Below are positions 1-6,445 of a stretch of DNA of 8,102 nucleotides, piece after piece; the stretch's first letter is position 1; every line of letters starts with the position of its first letter. The notes beneath the pieces were generated by a model. It saw only the letters and a list, made by a program, of their open reading frames with translations, was not told the origin of the DNA and searched no databases. The stretch is from an uncultured Selenomonadaceae bacterium. GTDB taxonomy: Bacteria > Bacillota > Negativicutes > Selenomonadales > Selenomonadaceae. A program made the position numbers and the translations under genes. The DNA lies in NCBI GenBank assembly GCA_905236255.1, contig CAJOPK010000190.1, positions 1 to 8,102 of the forward strand, read 5' to 3'.

Positions 1-1
1 A

Positions 2-109
2 AAAAAACGTGCCGCAAAAATAGTTGATGAAGAATATCGTCACAGTGTCGAGACTGACATTCGTTTCGCTGAAAATAAACTTGATTTGGAGCGTGTCGGT
101 AAAGTCTAA
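2..109 (+). CDS. C-terminal end of an unrecognised protein (5' truncated)
   Basis: An open frame enters from the left window edge and gives 35 codons before a TAA at 107-109. The visible tail is strongly charged, with many Lys, Arg, Glu and Asp residues, and ends in LDLERVGKV. Codon choice resembles that of the other genes in the window, and the frame has no stop up to the edge, which is why it is listed as a gene end. The fragment is too short to assign to a family. No GC-rich hairpin followed by a T run is visible directly after the stop, so transcription might continue to the right. The alternative, a chance open frame, cannot be excluded because the upstream sequence is missing. Confidence 0.55.
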   Translation, partial: KKRAAKIVDEEYRHSVETDIRFAENKLDLERVGKV

Positions 110-352
110 ATTTTAATCATAACGGCTGCAAGGGAAAATTGATAAATTGCGTTAAATATCGTTCGAGGATTCAAAGCGGAACGACCGCCGAATTTTGGAG
201 GCGGCAAAAAAATTTGAAAGTGAATAACGTCCGTGATAAAATGTCCGATATGAGCAACTTCCTTTCCGATGAGTTTTCGGCAAACACATTTTAACCAAAA
301 ACCGGCGTAATTGCCCGGAGTGTTTCACAAAAGAAAGGATTTAAGGATAAAA
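110..352. other. Intergenic stretch with possible gene remnant and promoter
   Basis: This 243-bp gap holds no intact gene that I can defend. It contains a promoter (214-242) and the ribosome binding site of the downstream membrane-protein gene. Two short frames read like protein: 156-224 (frame of base 3, containing DRRILEAAKKFESE before a stop) and 220-294 (frame of base 1, containing NNVRDKMSDMSNFLSDEF before TAA). They lie end to end in different frames, as a frameshifted remnant would. A small inverted repeat, CCGCC at 185-189 with GGCGG at 200-204, is followed by A residues rather than T residues on the plus strand, so it does not look like a terminator. Confidence 0.4.
214..242 (+). promoter_or_regulatory. 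Sigma-70-type promoter for the DUF4405-like gene
   Basis: The -35 box TTGAAA lies at 214-219 and the -10 box TAAAAT at 237-242, separated by exactly 17 bp. Each box matches the consensus at five of six positions. A TG at 234-235 one base before the -10 box adds an extended -10 element. Transcription would start near 249, leaving a leader of roughly 100 nt before the ATG at 353. This is the clearest promoter in the window by eye; no operator was recognised around it. Confidence 0.55.
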
Positions 353-1009
353 ATGAAACGATTGCTTTTGAACGGAACGATTTTAATATTGTTTTTGGCG
401 TTGATGAGTTTTCAATTCCTGCCGCGAATTTTGCACGAAATTTTCGGCGTTGCGTTTTTTGCGGCGGGGATTTTGCATTTGTATTTCAATCGGGCATGGT
501 TCAAAAGTTTGACGAAAGGAAAATATGATTTCAGCCGGGCTTTGCAAACGACAATAAATTTTTTGATGATAATTTCCTTTGTCGTCATCACGATAACCGG
601 CATTTTTCTTTCAAATTTTTTGTTTGAAAATTTCGTCCCGCTTGAACTTCAAAGAAATATTTCCGTTCACGGTCATCACGTCGCCCTGCCTTACTTGATG
701 ATGATTTTGGCGGGAATACATATCGGATTGCATTGGAAAAATTTTTTCCGGCGTTTTGTAAATTTTTTCGGCGTAAATCCGGACGGTTTAAAATTTAAAA
801 TCGTCGCCGGAACTCTTGCCGCAATAATTATTTTCGTCGGAGTTTACGGAGCGTTTTTGAATCGGGTCGGCGACAGACTTTTAATGTTGCATATTTTCGG
901 CACACCGGCTTATGATCTGCCTTTTGCCGGGTTTGTCGGAATAATTTTTTGCGGAATCGGAATTTATACGCTTGCGACGATTTTTATTCTGCGTTTTTTC
1001 AAAAAATAA
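353..1009 (+). CDS. DUF4405 / cytochrome b561-like membrane protein, probable haem binder
   Basis: A 218-residue integral membrane protein with about six hydrophobic segments (roughly residues 5-23, 28-46, 66-90, 108-127, 149-168 and 189-214) and a basic C-terminus. Histidines fall inside or at the edges of helices: H28 in LHE, H42 in LHLYFN, H106/H108/H109 in HGHH, and H123/H127 in GIHIGLHW. This spacing resembles b-type haem ligands in the DUF4405 and cytochrome b561-like families, so electron transfer in the cytoplasmic membrane is the likely role; the redox partner is unknown. The ATG at 353 is chosen because AAGGA at 343-347 lies 5 nt before it. A TTG at 311 in the same frame would add 14 polar residues and has no good binding site. 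The gene stands alone, converges on purE, and ends inside a terminator stem. Family assignment is from pattern, not from a search. Confidence 0.7.
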   Translation: MKRLLLNGTILILFLALMSFQFLPRILHEIFGVAFFAAGILHLYFNRAWFKSLTKGKYDFSRALQTTINFLMIISFVVITITGIFLSNFLFENFVPLELQRNISVHGHHVALPYLMMILAGIHIGLHWKNFFRRFVNFFGVNPDGLKFKIVAGTLAAIIIFVGVYGAFLNRVGDRLLMLHIFGTPAYDLPFAGFVGIIFCGIGIYTLATIFILRFFKK

Positions 1010-1049
1010 AAATATCGGTTGCCGGTTTTGAATCGACACCGATATTTTT
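1008..1049. terminator. Bidirectional intrinsic terminator between convergent genes
   Basis: The arms 1008-1019 (AAAAATATCGGT) and 1038-1049 (ACCGATATTTTT) are perfect 12-bp inverted repeats around an 18-nt loop. The right arm ends in a T run (1045-1050), serving the plus-strand gene that stops at 1009. The left arm starts with an A run, which reads as T on the minus strand and serves purE, whose stop is at 1069-1071. The stem has few GC pairs, so strength is uncertain, but symmetry and position between two converging stops fit a shared terminator. Confidence 0.75.
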
Positions 1050-1068
1050 TATATTCTTCACAAAAAAT

Positions 1069-1572
1069 TTACTTTGTCATTTCCGCGACGGTCTGCAAAA
1101 GTTTTTCGGATTTTCTTTCGACTTCCTCCGACATTTCCCGGCGGTATTCGGAAAGTTTCTTTTCAAATTCCGGGTTCGTCGCTCCCAAAATTTCAACGGC
1201 AAAGAGTGCGGCATTTTTCGCACCGTTCACCGCCATTGTCGCAACCGGAACTCCTCCCGGCATCTGCACCGTACTCAAAAGCGAATCAAGCCCGTCGAAA
1301 GGTGCGGAACTTATCGGAACTCCCACGACCGGACGCGTCGTGTGACTTGCGACGACTCCCGCCAAATGTGCCGCACAACCCGCCGCCGCAATAAAGACTT
1401 TTACGCCTTTTTTTTCGCAGTCGGTCACGAAATTTTTTACTCTGTCGGGCGTACGGTGAGCGGACGCGACGATAATTTCAAACTTCACGCCGAAATCGTT
1501 CAAAACTTCGACCGCTTTTTTCATCACCGAAAAATCGCTGTCGCTCCCCATAATTATCGCAACTTCAGACAT
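1069..1572 (-). CDS. purE: N5-carboxyaminoimidazole ribonucleotide mutase, class I PurE
   Basis: PurE rearranges N5-CAIR to CAIR in de novo purine synthesis, in the cytoplasm, normally after the ATP-dependent enzyme PurK. The 167-residue product has the usual family length. Family motifs are complete and in order: GSDSD at 9-13 (phosphate and ribose binding), SAHRTP at 37-42 with the catalytic-type histidine H39, AAGCAAHL at 63-70, PVVGVP at 81-86, DSLLSTVQMP at 96-105 and GVPVATMAV at 107-115. The start ATG (1572-1570) follows GGAGG at 1588-1584 with a rather long 11-nt spacer. It lies 21 bp after the stop of the EAL gene, so the two are probably co-transcribed, and it is the last gene before the shared terminator. 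No other pur gene is visible nearby. A class II AIR carboxylase cannot be formally excluded by eye, but a bacterial class I mutase is much more likely. Confidence 0.95.
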   Translation of the reverse strand: MSEVAIIMGSDSDFSVMKKAVEVLNDFGVKFEIIVASAHRTPDRVKNFVTDCEKKGVKVFIAAAGCAAHLAGVVASHTTRPVVGVPISSAPFDGLDSLLSTVQMPGGVPVATMAVNGAKNAALFAVEILGATNPEFEKKLSEYRREMSEEVERKSEKLLQTVAEMTK

Positions 1573-1593
1573 CTTGCAAAAACCTCCGCCCGG

Positions 1594-3261
1594 TTATTTT
1601 TTCAACCTTCTCACAAAAACATTTTCCATTTCCGGATAGCCGAAGAAAAATCCCTGAATGTAATCCGCTTTGCACTCGTCACGCAGGAAAATGTAAGCGT
1701 CCTCTTCCTCAACGCCCTCTATGCAAACTTCCATACCTATCGAATGACAGAGCATAACGGTATATTTGACCAGGTTTTTGTCGAAGTCGTTTTTCAAAAT
1801 ATCCTCAATGAAAACGCGGTCAATTTTTATAACGTTGCAGGTAAAATTCTTCAAAAATCCGAGTGACGAATAGCCGGTGCCGAAATCGTCCATCGCAATT
1901 TTTATTCCGAGATTGTGGAAATCGGCAAATTGCTTGTTGACAAATTCCCAGTCGTAAACGCTCTGACTTTCCGTCAACTCAAAAGTTATCGTCGTCGGAT
2001 CTATTTCGTGTCGTTCAATGCAATCTTTGACGAACGGGAAAAACATATGTTCTTCCAGCTGATAAAGTGAAATATTTATGCTCATCTGGAAATCGGGCAT
2101 ATATTTCTGCCATTTTTTTGCTGTGGTCACGGCGTTTTCTATAATCCAATGACCGACCGGAATAATCATGCGGGATTTTTCGAGCATCGGAATAAATTGC
2201 ATCGGGGCAACAACGCTGCCGTCTTTGTCATACCAACGCAGGAGAGCCTCCGCACCGATTAACCTTCCGTCCTTCGCGTCAACCTGCGGCTGATAGCAAA
2301 GGAAAAAATCTTCGCAACCGCGAGCGATACAGTTTTGCATAAGATTCTGCATACCTATATCATAACGCCAACGATCATAAGTTTCTTTGACGAAGAAACA
2401 AATTTGATCGCGTCCCTTCTTCCGGGCAATTTCCAAAGCGACTTCCGCATACCGGACAATCGTAACGCTGTCATTCGCGTCCGTCGGATAAAATGCCGCA
2501 CCGGCGGATGCCGTGCAATAAATGGTATCTTCGACGTTGCGAATTTCACGCATACAGAGCTGAACGCTGGAGAAAATAATTTCAATTTCTTCCGGCATCG
2601 CGTCCGGGATAATCATACCGAACATATCGCTGTCGAGTTTGTAAAGTTTGATGTCCGGCGGCAAAATGTTCGTTATGTTTTGAGCAATTTGACGCAGGGC
2701 AATATCGCCGAAATGGTGACCGTAAGTTTCGTTGATGACGTGGAAATTATCCAGCCCGACGACAACGACGGCTCCGTGTATTCCCGGCGCTCCCGTGACC
2801 TCCGCCTCCAAAGCAACGTCGAAAGAATGACGGTTCAAAAGACCGGTAATGTGATCTGCACGGAGTTTTACGTCCATGCGTGTGACAACGCCGGAAATCA
2901 GAATCGGCTGCCCGAACTCATCTTTACCCGCCGCCATACTAAGATTTACCCAGCCGTAATCGCCGCTCTTGTGCAAAAGCCGAAAGTCGCAACTGACATC
3001 TTTACTTGCGTTGCCTTTGTCAATTTCGTTCATCGCGTTTTCGTAAATTTCGCGATCTTCATGATGAATGAAAGGCAAAATCAGCGAATCGAGGTCGTCG
3101 GTTTCGTTCGAGGGAAAACTGAAGTCCCGCATGAAGTTGTCCGACATCAGCACTTCTCCGGTATTGACATCGACAACAAACAGATATTCCTCCGCCGAAT
3201 TTTGCAACGCATTGAAATACGTCCGTATTTTGTTAAGTGGAGAATTTTCGTTCATACTCAT
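1594..3261 (-). CDS. PAS - degenerate GGDEF - EAL protein, probable c-di-GMP phosphodiesterase
   Basis: A 555-residue, apparently cytoplasmic signalling protein with no obvious membrane segment. Residues about 15-130 look like a PAS sensor domain ending in a PAC-like region. Residues about 135-290 are a GGDEF fold whose signature is changed to DSDMF (210-214); the first metal-binding Asp of the DxDxF region is also gone (GLDNF, 169-173) and no RxxD inhibitory site is seen. Residues about 305-550 are an EAL domain with its key residues present: E338 in EALLRW, N396 in NIS, E428 in ELTES, D458 and D459 in DDFGTGYSSL, K479 in KID, E515 in EGVE and Q536 in QGFFFG. It should therefore hydrolyse c-di-GMP to pGpG rather than make it, with the GGDEF part perhaps regulatory. 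The start at 3261 is chosen because GGAAGAG lies 6 nt upstream; an in-frame start at 3324 would run through that site. It lies between glyS and purE. Confidence 0.92.
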   Translation of the reverse strand: MSMNENSPLNKIRTYFNALQNSAEEYLFVVDVNTGEVLMSDNFMRDFSFPSNETDDLDSLILPFIHHEDREIYENAMNEIDKGNASKDVSCDFRLLHKSGDYGWVNLSMAAGKDEFGQPILISGVVTRMDVKLRADHITGLLNRHSFDVALEAEVTGAPGIHGAVVVVGLDNFHVINETYGHHFGDIALRQIAQNITNILPPDIKLYKLDSDMFGMIIPDAMPEEIEIIFSSVQLCMREIRNVEDTIYCTASAGAAFYPTDANDSVTIVRYAEVALEIARKKGRDQICFFVKETYDRWRYDIGMQNLMQNCIARGCEDFFLCYQPQVDAKDGRLIGAEALLRWYDKDGSVVAPMQFIPMLEKSRMIIPVGHWIIENAVTTAKKWQKYMPDFQMSINISLYQLEEHMFFPFVKDCIERHEIDPTTITFELTESQSVYDWEFVNKQFADFHNLGIKIAMDDFGTGYSSLGFLKNFTCNVIKIDRVFIEDILKNDFDKNLVKYTVMLCHSIGMEVCIEGVEEEDAYIFLRDECKADYIQGFFFGYPEMENVFVRRLKK

Positions 3262-3377
3262 CAGTAACTCTTCCTTTATAAAAATTTTCCGCTCTACATA
3301 TCTGCAGAAATTTTTTCGACGCAAAATTCAAACTTCCTGCAACTTGCCGGAATAAATTCATTAAAGCGAAAAAATTT
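3262..3377. other. glyS to EAL-gene intergenic gap
   Basis: This 116-bp AT-rich gap separates two genes on the minus strand. Besides the EAL-gene ribosome binding site it shows only a weak promoter-like pair on the minus strand: TTGCGT at 3324-3319 and TATGTA at 3300-3295, with an 18-bp spacer. Short complementary arms (TTCC and GGAA around 3330-3355) are too poor, and lack a following T run, to be called a terminator. Read-through from glyS is thus likely, with a possible extra start in the gap. Confidence 0.3.
3268..3274 (-). promoter_or_regulatory. Ribosome binding site that decides the EAL-gene start
   Basis: On the minus strand the sequence AAGGAAGAG precedes ATG 3261-3259, with 6 nt between GGAAGAG and the start codon. 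Because the site lies downstream of the first possible start at 3324, it argues for the shorter 555-residue product. A second ATG two codons further in (3255-3253) is also conceivable, with a 12-nt spacer. Confidence 0.65.
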
Positions 3378-5441
3378 TTATTGAACAATCTTTCCGAAGT
3401 CCGCAACTTTTGCAAGAAGGTTGTCAACCGACTTTAAAAGTGCAAGACGATTTTTTCTCACGTCCGGATTTTCGTCCATGACCATGACCGAATCGAAGAA
3501 ATTGTCAATCGGCGTGGCAAGTTTTTTGAGTGCGTCAACAGCTCCTATATAATCGTGTTTTTCGATTAACTCTTCCGCAACGACTTTGACCGCCTCAAAT
3601 GCCTTGTACAAAACATTTTCCGCGTCAACAGTCAAAAATTCCGGATTTACTTCCGTCGAATCGGATTTTTTCGCAAGGTTGCCCGCACGGACAAATGCCT
3701 GAATATATTTCGTCGAGTCGGGAACGGCAAGGAAGTTTTCGACCGCCGCCGCTTTCAAAGTCACGGAATAAATATCGTCAACATCTCCGGTAACCGCGTC
3801 AACAATATCATAGCGGACGGATTCGAGAACATTTTTAATTCTCAAAGTCATAAACTCCGCAAAATCCTTCCGAATCTTTTCGCGTTTGCCGGCATCGGAA
3901 ATTTTCAGCAAATCTTCCGCCAAACTTACGACTTCGCCGATATTCAAAGACCATTTCGCCGCGACAAGAGTATTTACAATTCCCAAAGCCTGACGGCGAA
4001 GGGCAAACGGATCTTGCGAGCCGGTCGGGACAAGTCCTCTGCTGAAAGTCGCGACAATATTGTCAATTTTATCGGCAAGCGACAAAATTTTCCCGGAAAC
4101 TGTTTCCGGTTGACTGTCGCCGGAAAAACGCGGCTTGTAATGTTCGTCAATCGCCAGACAAACTTCAACCGGTTCCCCGTCGAGCTTTGCATATTCGCGT
4201 CCCATAGTCCCCTGCAATTCGGTAAATTCCGTAACCATACCGGTCACCAAATCCGCTTTTGAAAGGAGTGCCGCACGAGCCGCATTTTTCCTGTCGTCCG
4301 ACGAAACTTTATCGCCCAAAAGATCGCAAATTTTTTCGACAAGTTTTTCAAGTCTTTCCGTCTTTTCGTAAACAGAACCCAGACCTTCTTGGAAAACTAC
4401 CGTCTTTAATTTTTCGCGGTGGTCGGCAAGAGATTTTTTTCTGTCCTCTTTGAAGAAAAATTGAGCGTCCTCAAGTCTTGCCTTCAAAACTCTTTCGTTT
4501 CCGTGCCGGACAATGTCTATATAATCGCTGCCGCCGTTGCGAACGGTTATAAAGAGCGGCAAAAGTTTTCCGTCCGCAGATTTTACCGGGAAATATCTTT
4601 GATGATCTCTCATCGGAGTTATTACCGCCTCTGCGGGAAGTTCAAGATATTTCGTTTCAAATTTTCCGGCGAGTGCCGTCGGATATTCGACGAGGTACAA
4701 AACTTCCTCCAGCAAGTCCTCCGTAATTTCGGCCTTGCCGCCGTTTTCCGTCGCAACTTTCTCAATTTCTTCCACAATCATTTTCCGGCGTTTCTCCGGA
4801 TTGACGATTACAAAATTTTCTTCGCAAGCCGCAACATAATCCGCCGCAGATTTAATTTCAAAATCACCCTTGCTTAAAAATCTGTGACCGCGAGAAATTC
4901 TGCCGGATTTTACTTCCGCGACTTCAAAGGGAATTATTTCATCGTCGGCAAGAGCGACAATCCACCGGAGCGGACGAATGAATTTAAAATCCAAATTTCC
5001 CCAGTGCATATTGTTGGGAAAACTCAAATTGCAAATCATTTCCGGGAAAAGTGTTTTCAAAATTTCCGTCGTCGGTTTGCCTTTTTCGCTGACGACGGCA
5101 TAAATATATCCGTCGCGAGTGATTAAATCTTCCGGATTTATTTTCGCTCCCCGTGCAAAACCGACAGCCGCCTTTGTCGGTTTTCCCTCCGCGTCAAATG
5201 CAATTTTTGCGGAAGGTCCGCGTTTTTCTTCGGAAATATCCGATTGATTTTCCGCCGCATTTTTGACAATCAAAGACAATCTGCGGGGAGTGCCGAGCGT
5301 TTCGACTTCACCGAAATTTATTCTTGATTCCGTCAAAGATTTTTTTGCAAGTTCTTTAAGCTGATTCAAAATTCCGGGCATCGCGTGTGCCGGAATTTCT
5401 TCCGTCCCTATTTCGAGCAGAAGTGTTTTTTCATTACTCAT
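3378..5441 (-). CDS. glyS: Glycyl-tRNA synthetase beta subunit
   Basis: GlyS is the large, tRNA-binding subunit of the alpha2beta2-type glycyl-tRNA synthetase and works with GlyQ to charge tRNA-Gly in the cytoplasm. The 687-residue length is normal for the family. Typical blocks appear in order: LLLEIGTEEIPA near the N-terminus (7-18), GTPRRL (50-55), MHWGNLDFKFIRPLRW (145-160), TPMRDHQRYFPV (275-286), the HD-like region with EHYKPRFSGD (433-442) and LADKID (455-460), then PTGSQDPFALRRQALGI (472-488). The C-terminal anticodon-binding region ends with FFDSVMVM (648-655) and RKNRLALL (662-669). The start ATG overlaps the glyQ stop as ATGA (5441-5438), a sign of translational coupling; GGAGG about 10 nt upstream lies within glyQ. 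No frameshift or missing block was noticed. Confidence 0.97.
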   Translation of the reverse strand: MSNEKTLLLEIGTEEIPAHAMPGILNQLKELAKKSLTESRINFGEVETLGTPRRLSLIVKNAAENQSDISEEKRGPSAKIAFDAEGKPTKAAVGFARGAKINPEDLITRDGYIYAVVSEKGKPTTEILKTLFPEMICNLSFPNNMHWGNLDFKFIRPLRWIVALADDEIIPFEVAEVKSGRISRGHRFLSKGDFEIKSAADYVAACEENFVIVNPEKRRKMIVEEIEKVATENGGKAEITEDLLEEVLYLVEYPTALAGKFETKYLELPAEAVITPMRDHQRYFPVKSADGKLLPLFITVRNGGSDYIDIVRHGNERVLKARLEDAQFFFKEDRKKSLADHREKLKTVVFQEGLGSVYEKTERLEKLVEKICDLLGDKVSSDDRKNAARAALLSKADLVTGMVTEFTELQGTMGREYAKLDGEPVEVCLAIDEHYKPRFSGDSQPETVSGKILSLADKIDNIVATFSRGLVPTGSQDPFALRRQALGIVNTLVAAKWSLNIGEVVSLAEDLLKISDAGKREKIRKDFAEFMTLRIKNVLESVRYDIVDAVTGDVDDIYSVTLKAAAVENFLAVPDSTKYIQAFVRAGNLAKKSDSTEVNPEFLTVDAENVLYKAFEAVKVVAEELIEKHDYIGAVDALKKLATPIDNFFDSVMVMDENPDVRKNRLALLKSVDNLLAKVADFGKIVQ

Positions 5442-6328
5442 TTTGCCTGCACCTCCGCCGATTTTTTGAGTAAGGGGTAACCCATTTTTTCACGCTGTTC
5501 CAAGTAAGCGACCGCACAAAGCCGAGCCAACTTTCTGACGCGACCTATAAAAGCCGTGCGTTCACTTACGCTTATTGCCCCGCGAGCGTCCAAAAGGTTA
5601 AACGTGTGGGAGCATTTCAAAACGTAATCGTAAGCCGGGTGGACAAATCCGAGTTTGATGACCCTGACCGCCTCCGCCTCATATTTTTCAAAGAGATCAA
5701 ACAAAAGTTTTTCGTCGGAAACGTCGAAGGCATAACTTGACTGCTCAAATTCGTTTTGATGAAAAACGTCGCCGTAAGTAACGCCGTTTGCCCATTCCAC
5801 GTCGTAAACATTTTCCACGCCCTGAATATACATGGCAAGTCTTTCAAGACCGTACGTTATTTCAACCGCCGTCGGCTTAATGTCCTGACTGCCGACCTGT
5901 TGAAAATACGTAAACTGGGTAATTTCCATGCCGTCAAGCCAGACTTCCCAGCCGAGTCCCCACGCTCCGAGTGTCGGAGATTCCCAGTTATCCTCAACAA
6001 AACGAATATCGTGCTTTTTCGCCTCAATTCCGATCGACGCAAGACTTTCAAGATAAAGCTCCTGAATGTTGTCCGGCGAAGGTTTCATTATGACTTGAAT
6101 TTGATGATGCTGGTAAAGTCTGTTCGGATTGTCGCCGTAACGCCCGTCCGCCGGTCTGCGTGAAGGTTCAATGTATGCGACGTTCCACGGCTCCGGTCCC
6201 AAAACACGCAGAAAAGTGAACGGATTCATTGTCCCCGCACCTTTTTCCACGTCGTAAGGCTCGGCAATTATGCAACCCTTATCCGACCAAAATTTTTGCA
6301 AAGCGAAAACCAATTCCTGATATTTCAT
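5438..6328 (-). CDS. glyQ: Glycyl-tRNA synthetase alpha subunit
   Basis: GlyQ carries the class II active site of heterotetrameric glycyl-tRNA synthetase, forming glycyl-adenylate and transferring glycine to tRNA-Gly. The 296-residue product shows DVEKGAGTMNPFTFLR (26-41), the motif 2 region YIEPSRRPADGRYGDNPNR (52-70), YQHHQIQVI (72-80), FVEDNWESPTLGAWGLGWEVW (110-130) and motif 3 in TYGLERLAMY (158-167). The C-terminal block SHTFNLLDARGAISV is also standard. I prefer ATG 6328-6326, which gives MKYQELV, close in form to known N-termini. A TTG at 6337 is nearer (3 nt) to the AGAGGA ribosome site, whereas ATG is 12 nt away; either would be functional. glyS follows with a 4-bp overlap. The leader is short and has no room for a T-box. 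Confidence 0.97.
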   Translation of the reverse strand: MKYQELVFALQKFWSDKGCIIAEPYDVEKGAGTMNPFTFLRVLGPEPWNVAYIEPSRRPADGRYGDNPNRLYQHHQIQVIMKPSPDNIQELYLESLASIGIEAKKHDIRFVEDNWESPTLGAWGLGWEVWLDGMEITQFTYFQQVGSQDIKPTAVEITYGLERLAMYIQGVENVYDVEWANGVTYGDVFHQNEFEQSSYAFDVSDEKLLFDLFEKYEAEAVRVIKLGFVHPAYDYVLKCSHTFNLLDARGAISVSERTAFIGRVRKLARLCAVAYLEQREKMGYPLLKKSAEVQAK

Positions 6329-6340
6329 TTTTCGCAATCA

Positions 6341-6346
6341 TCCTCT
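6341..6346 (-). promoter_or_regulatory. Ribosome binding site of glyQ
   Basis: AGAGGA on the minus strand lies 3 nt before an in-frame TTG (6337) and 12 nt before the ATG at 6328. Neither spacing is ideal. Other genes here (purE, glyS and the glycosyltransferase) also have their GGAG-type site 10-11 nt from the ATG, which favours the ATG. Confidence 0.5.
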
Positions 6347-6358
6347 CTGAAAATATTT

Positions 6359-6384
6359 GTTATATCAACCTGAAGTATTTTCAA
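6359..6384 (-). promoter_or_regulatory. Probable glyQ promoter, extended -10 type
   Basis: On the minus strand, TATAAC (6364-6359) is preceded by TG and one base, giving an extended -10 element. TTGAAA at 6384-6379 resembles a -35 box, but the spacer is only 14 bp, so the extended -10 would have to do most of the work. Transcription would begin near 6352, leaving a leader of about 25 nt before the glyQ ATG. The position in the only non-coding gap before glyQ supports the call. Confidence 0.4.
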
Positions 6385-6445
6385 ATGTTTTTCAAAAAAC
6401 TTAATCATTTTACCGCCGATTGATTGAATTGTCTACAAAAAATTT

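Noticed and set aside
185..204. CCGCC/GGCGG hairpin as a terminator of the left-edge gene
   Set aside because: It is only 5 bp with a 10-nt loop, and is followed by A residues, not T residues, on the plus strand.
241..294. 17-codon ORF starting with ATG in the leader of the DUF4405-like gene
   Set aside because: The predicted transcription start lies after its ATG and no ribosome site precedes it or the second ATG at 250; considered instead as a possible gene remnant.
949..1866. Long plus-strand open frame of 305 codons across purE and the EAL gene
   Set aside because: It is the antisense shadow of two clearly recognised minus-strand genes; its translation is Arg-, Phe- and His-rich without any motif.
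2335..3267. 310-codon plus-strand open frame
   Set aside because: It lies opposite the PAS-GGDEF-EAL gene and shows no domain; the minus-strand reading carries complete EAL motifs.
3233..3427. 64-codon minus-strand frame bridging the end of glyS and the start of the EAL gene
   Set aside because: It overlaps both flanking genes in another frame, has no convincing ribosome site, and reads as low-complexity Phe/Lys-rich sequence.
4419..4877. 152-codon plus-strand open frame
   Set aside because: It is antisense to glyS and has the basic, aromatic composition of a shadow frame.
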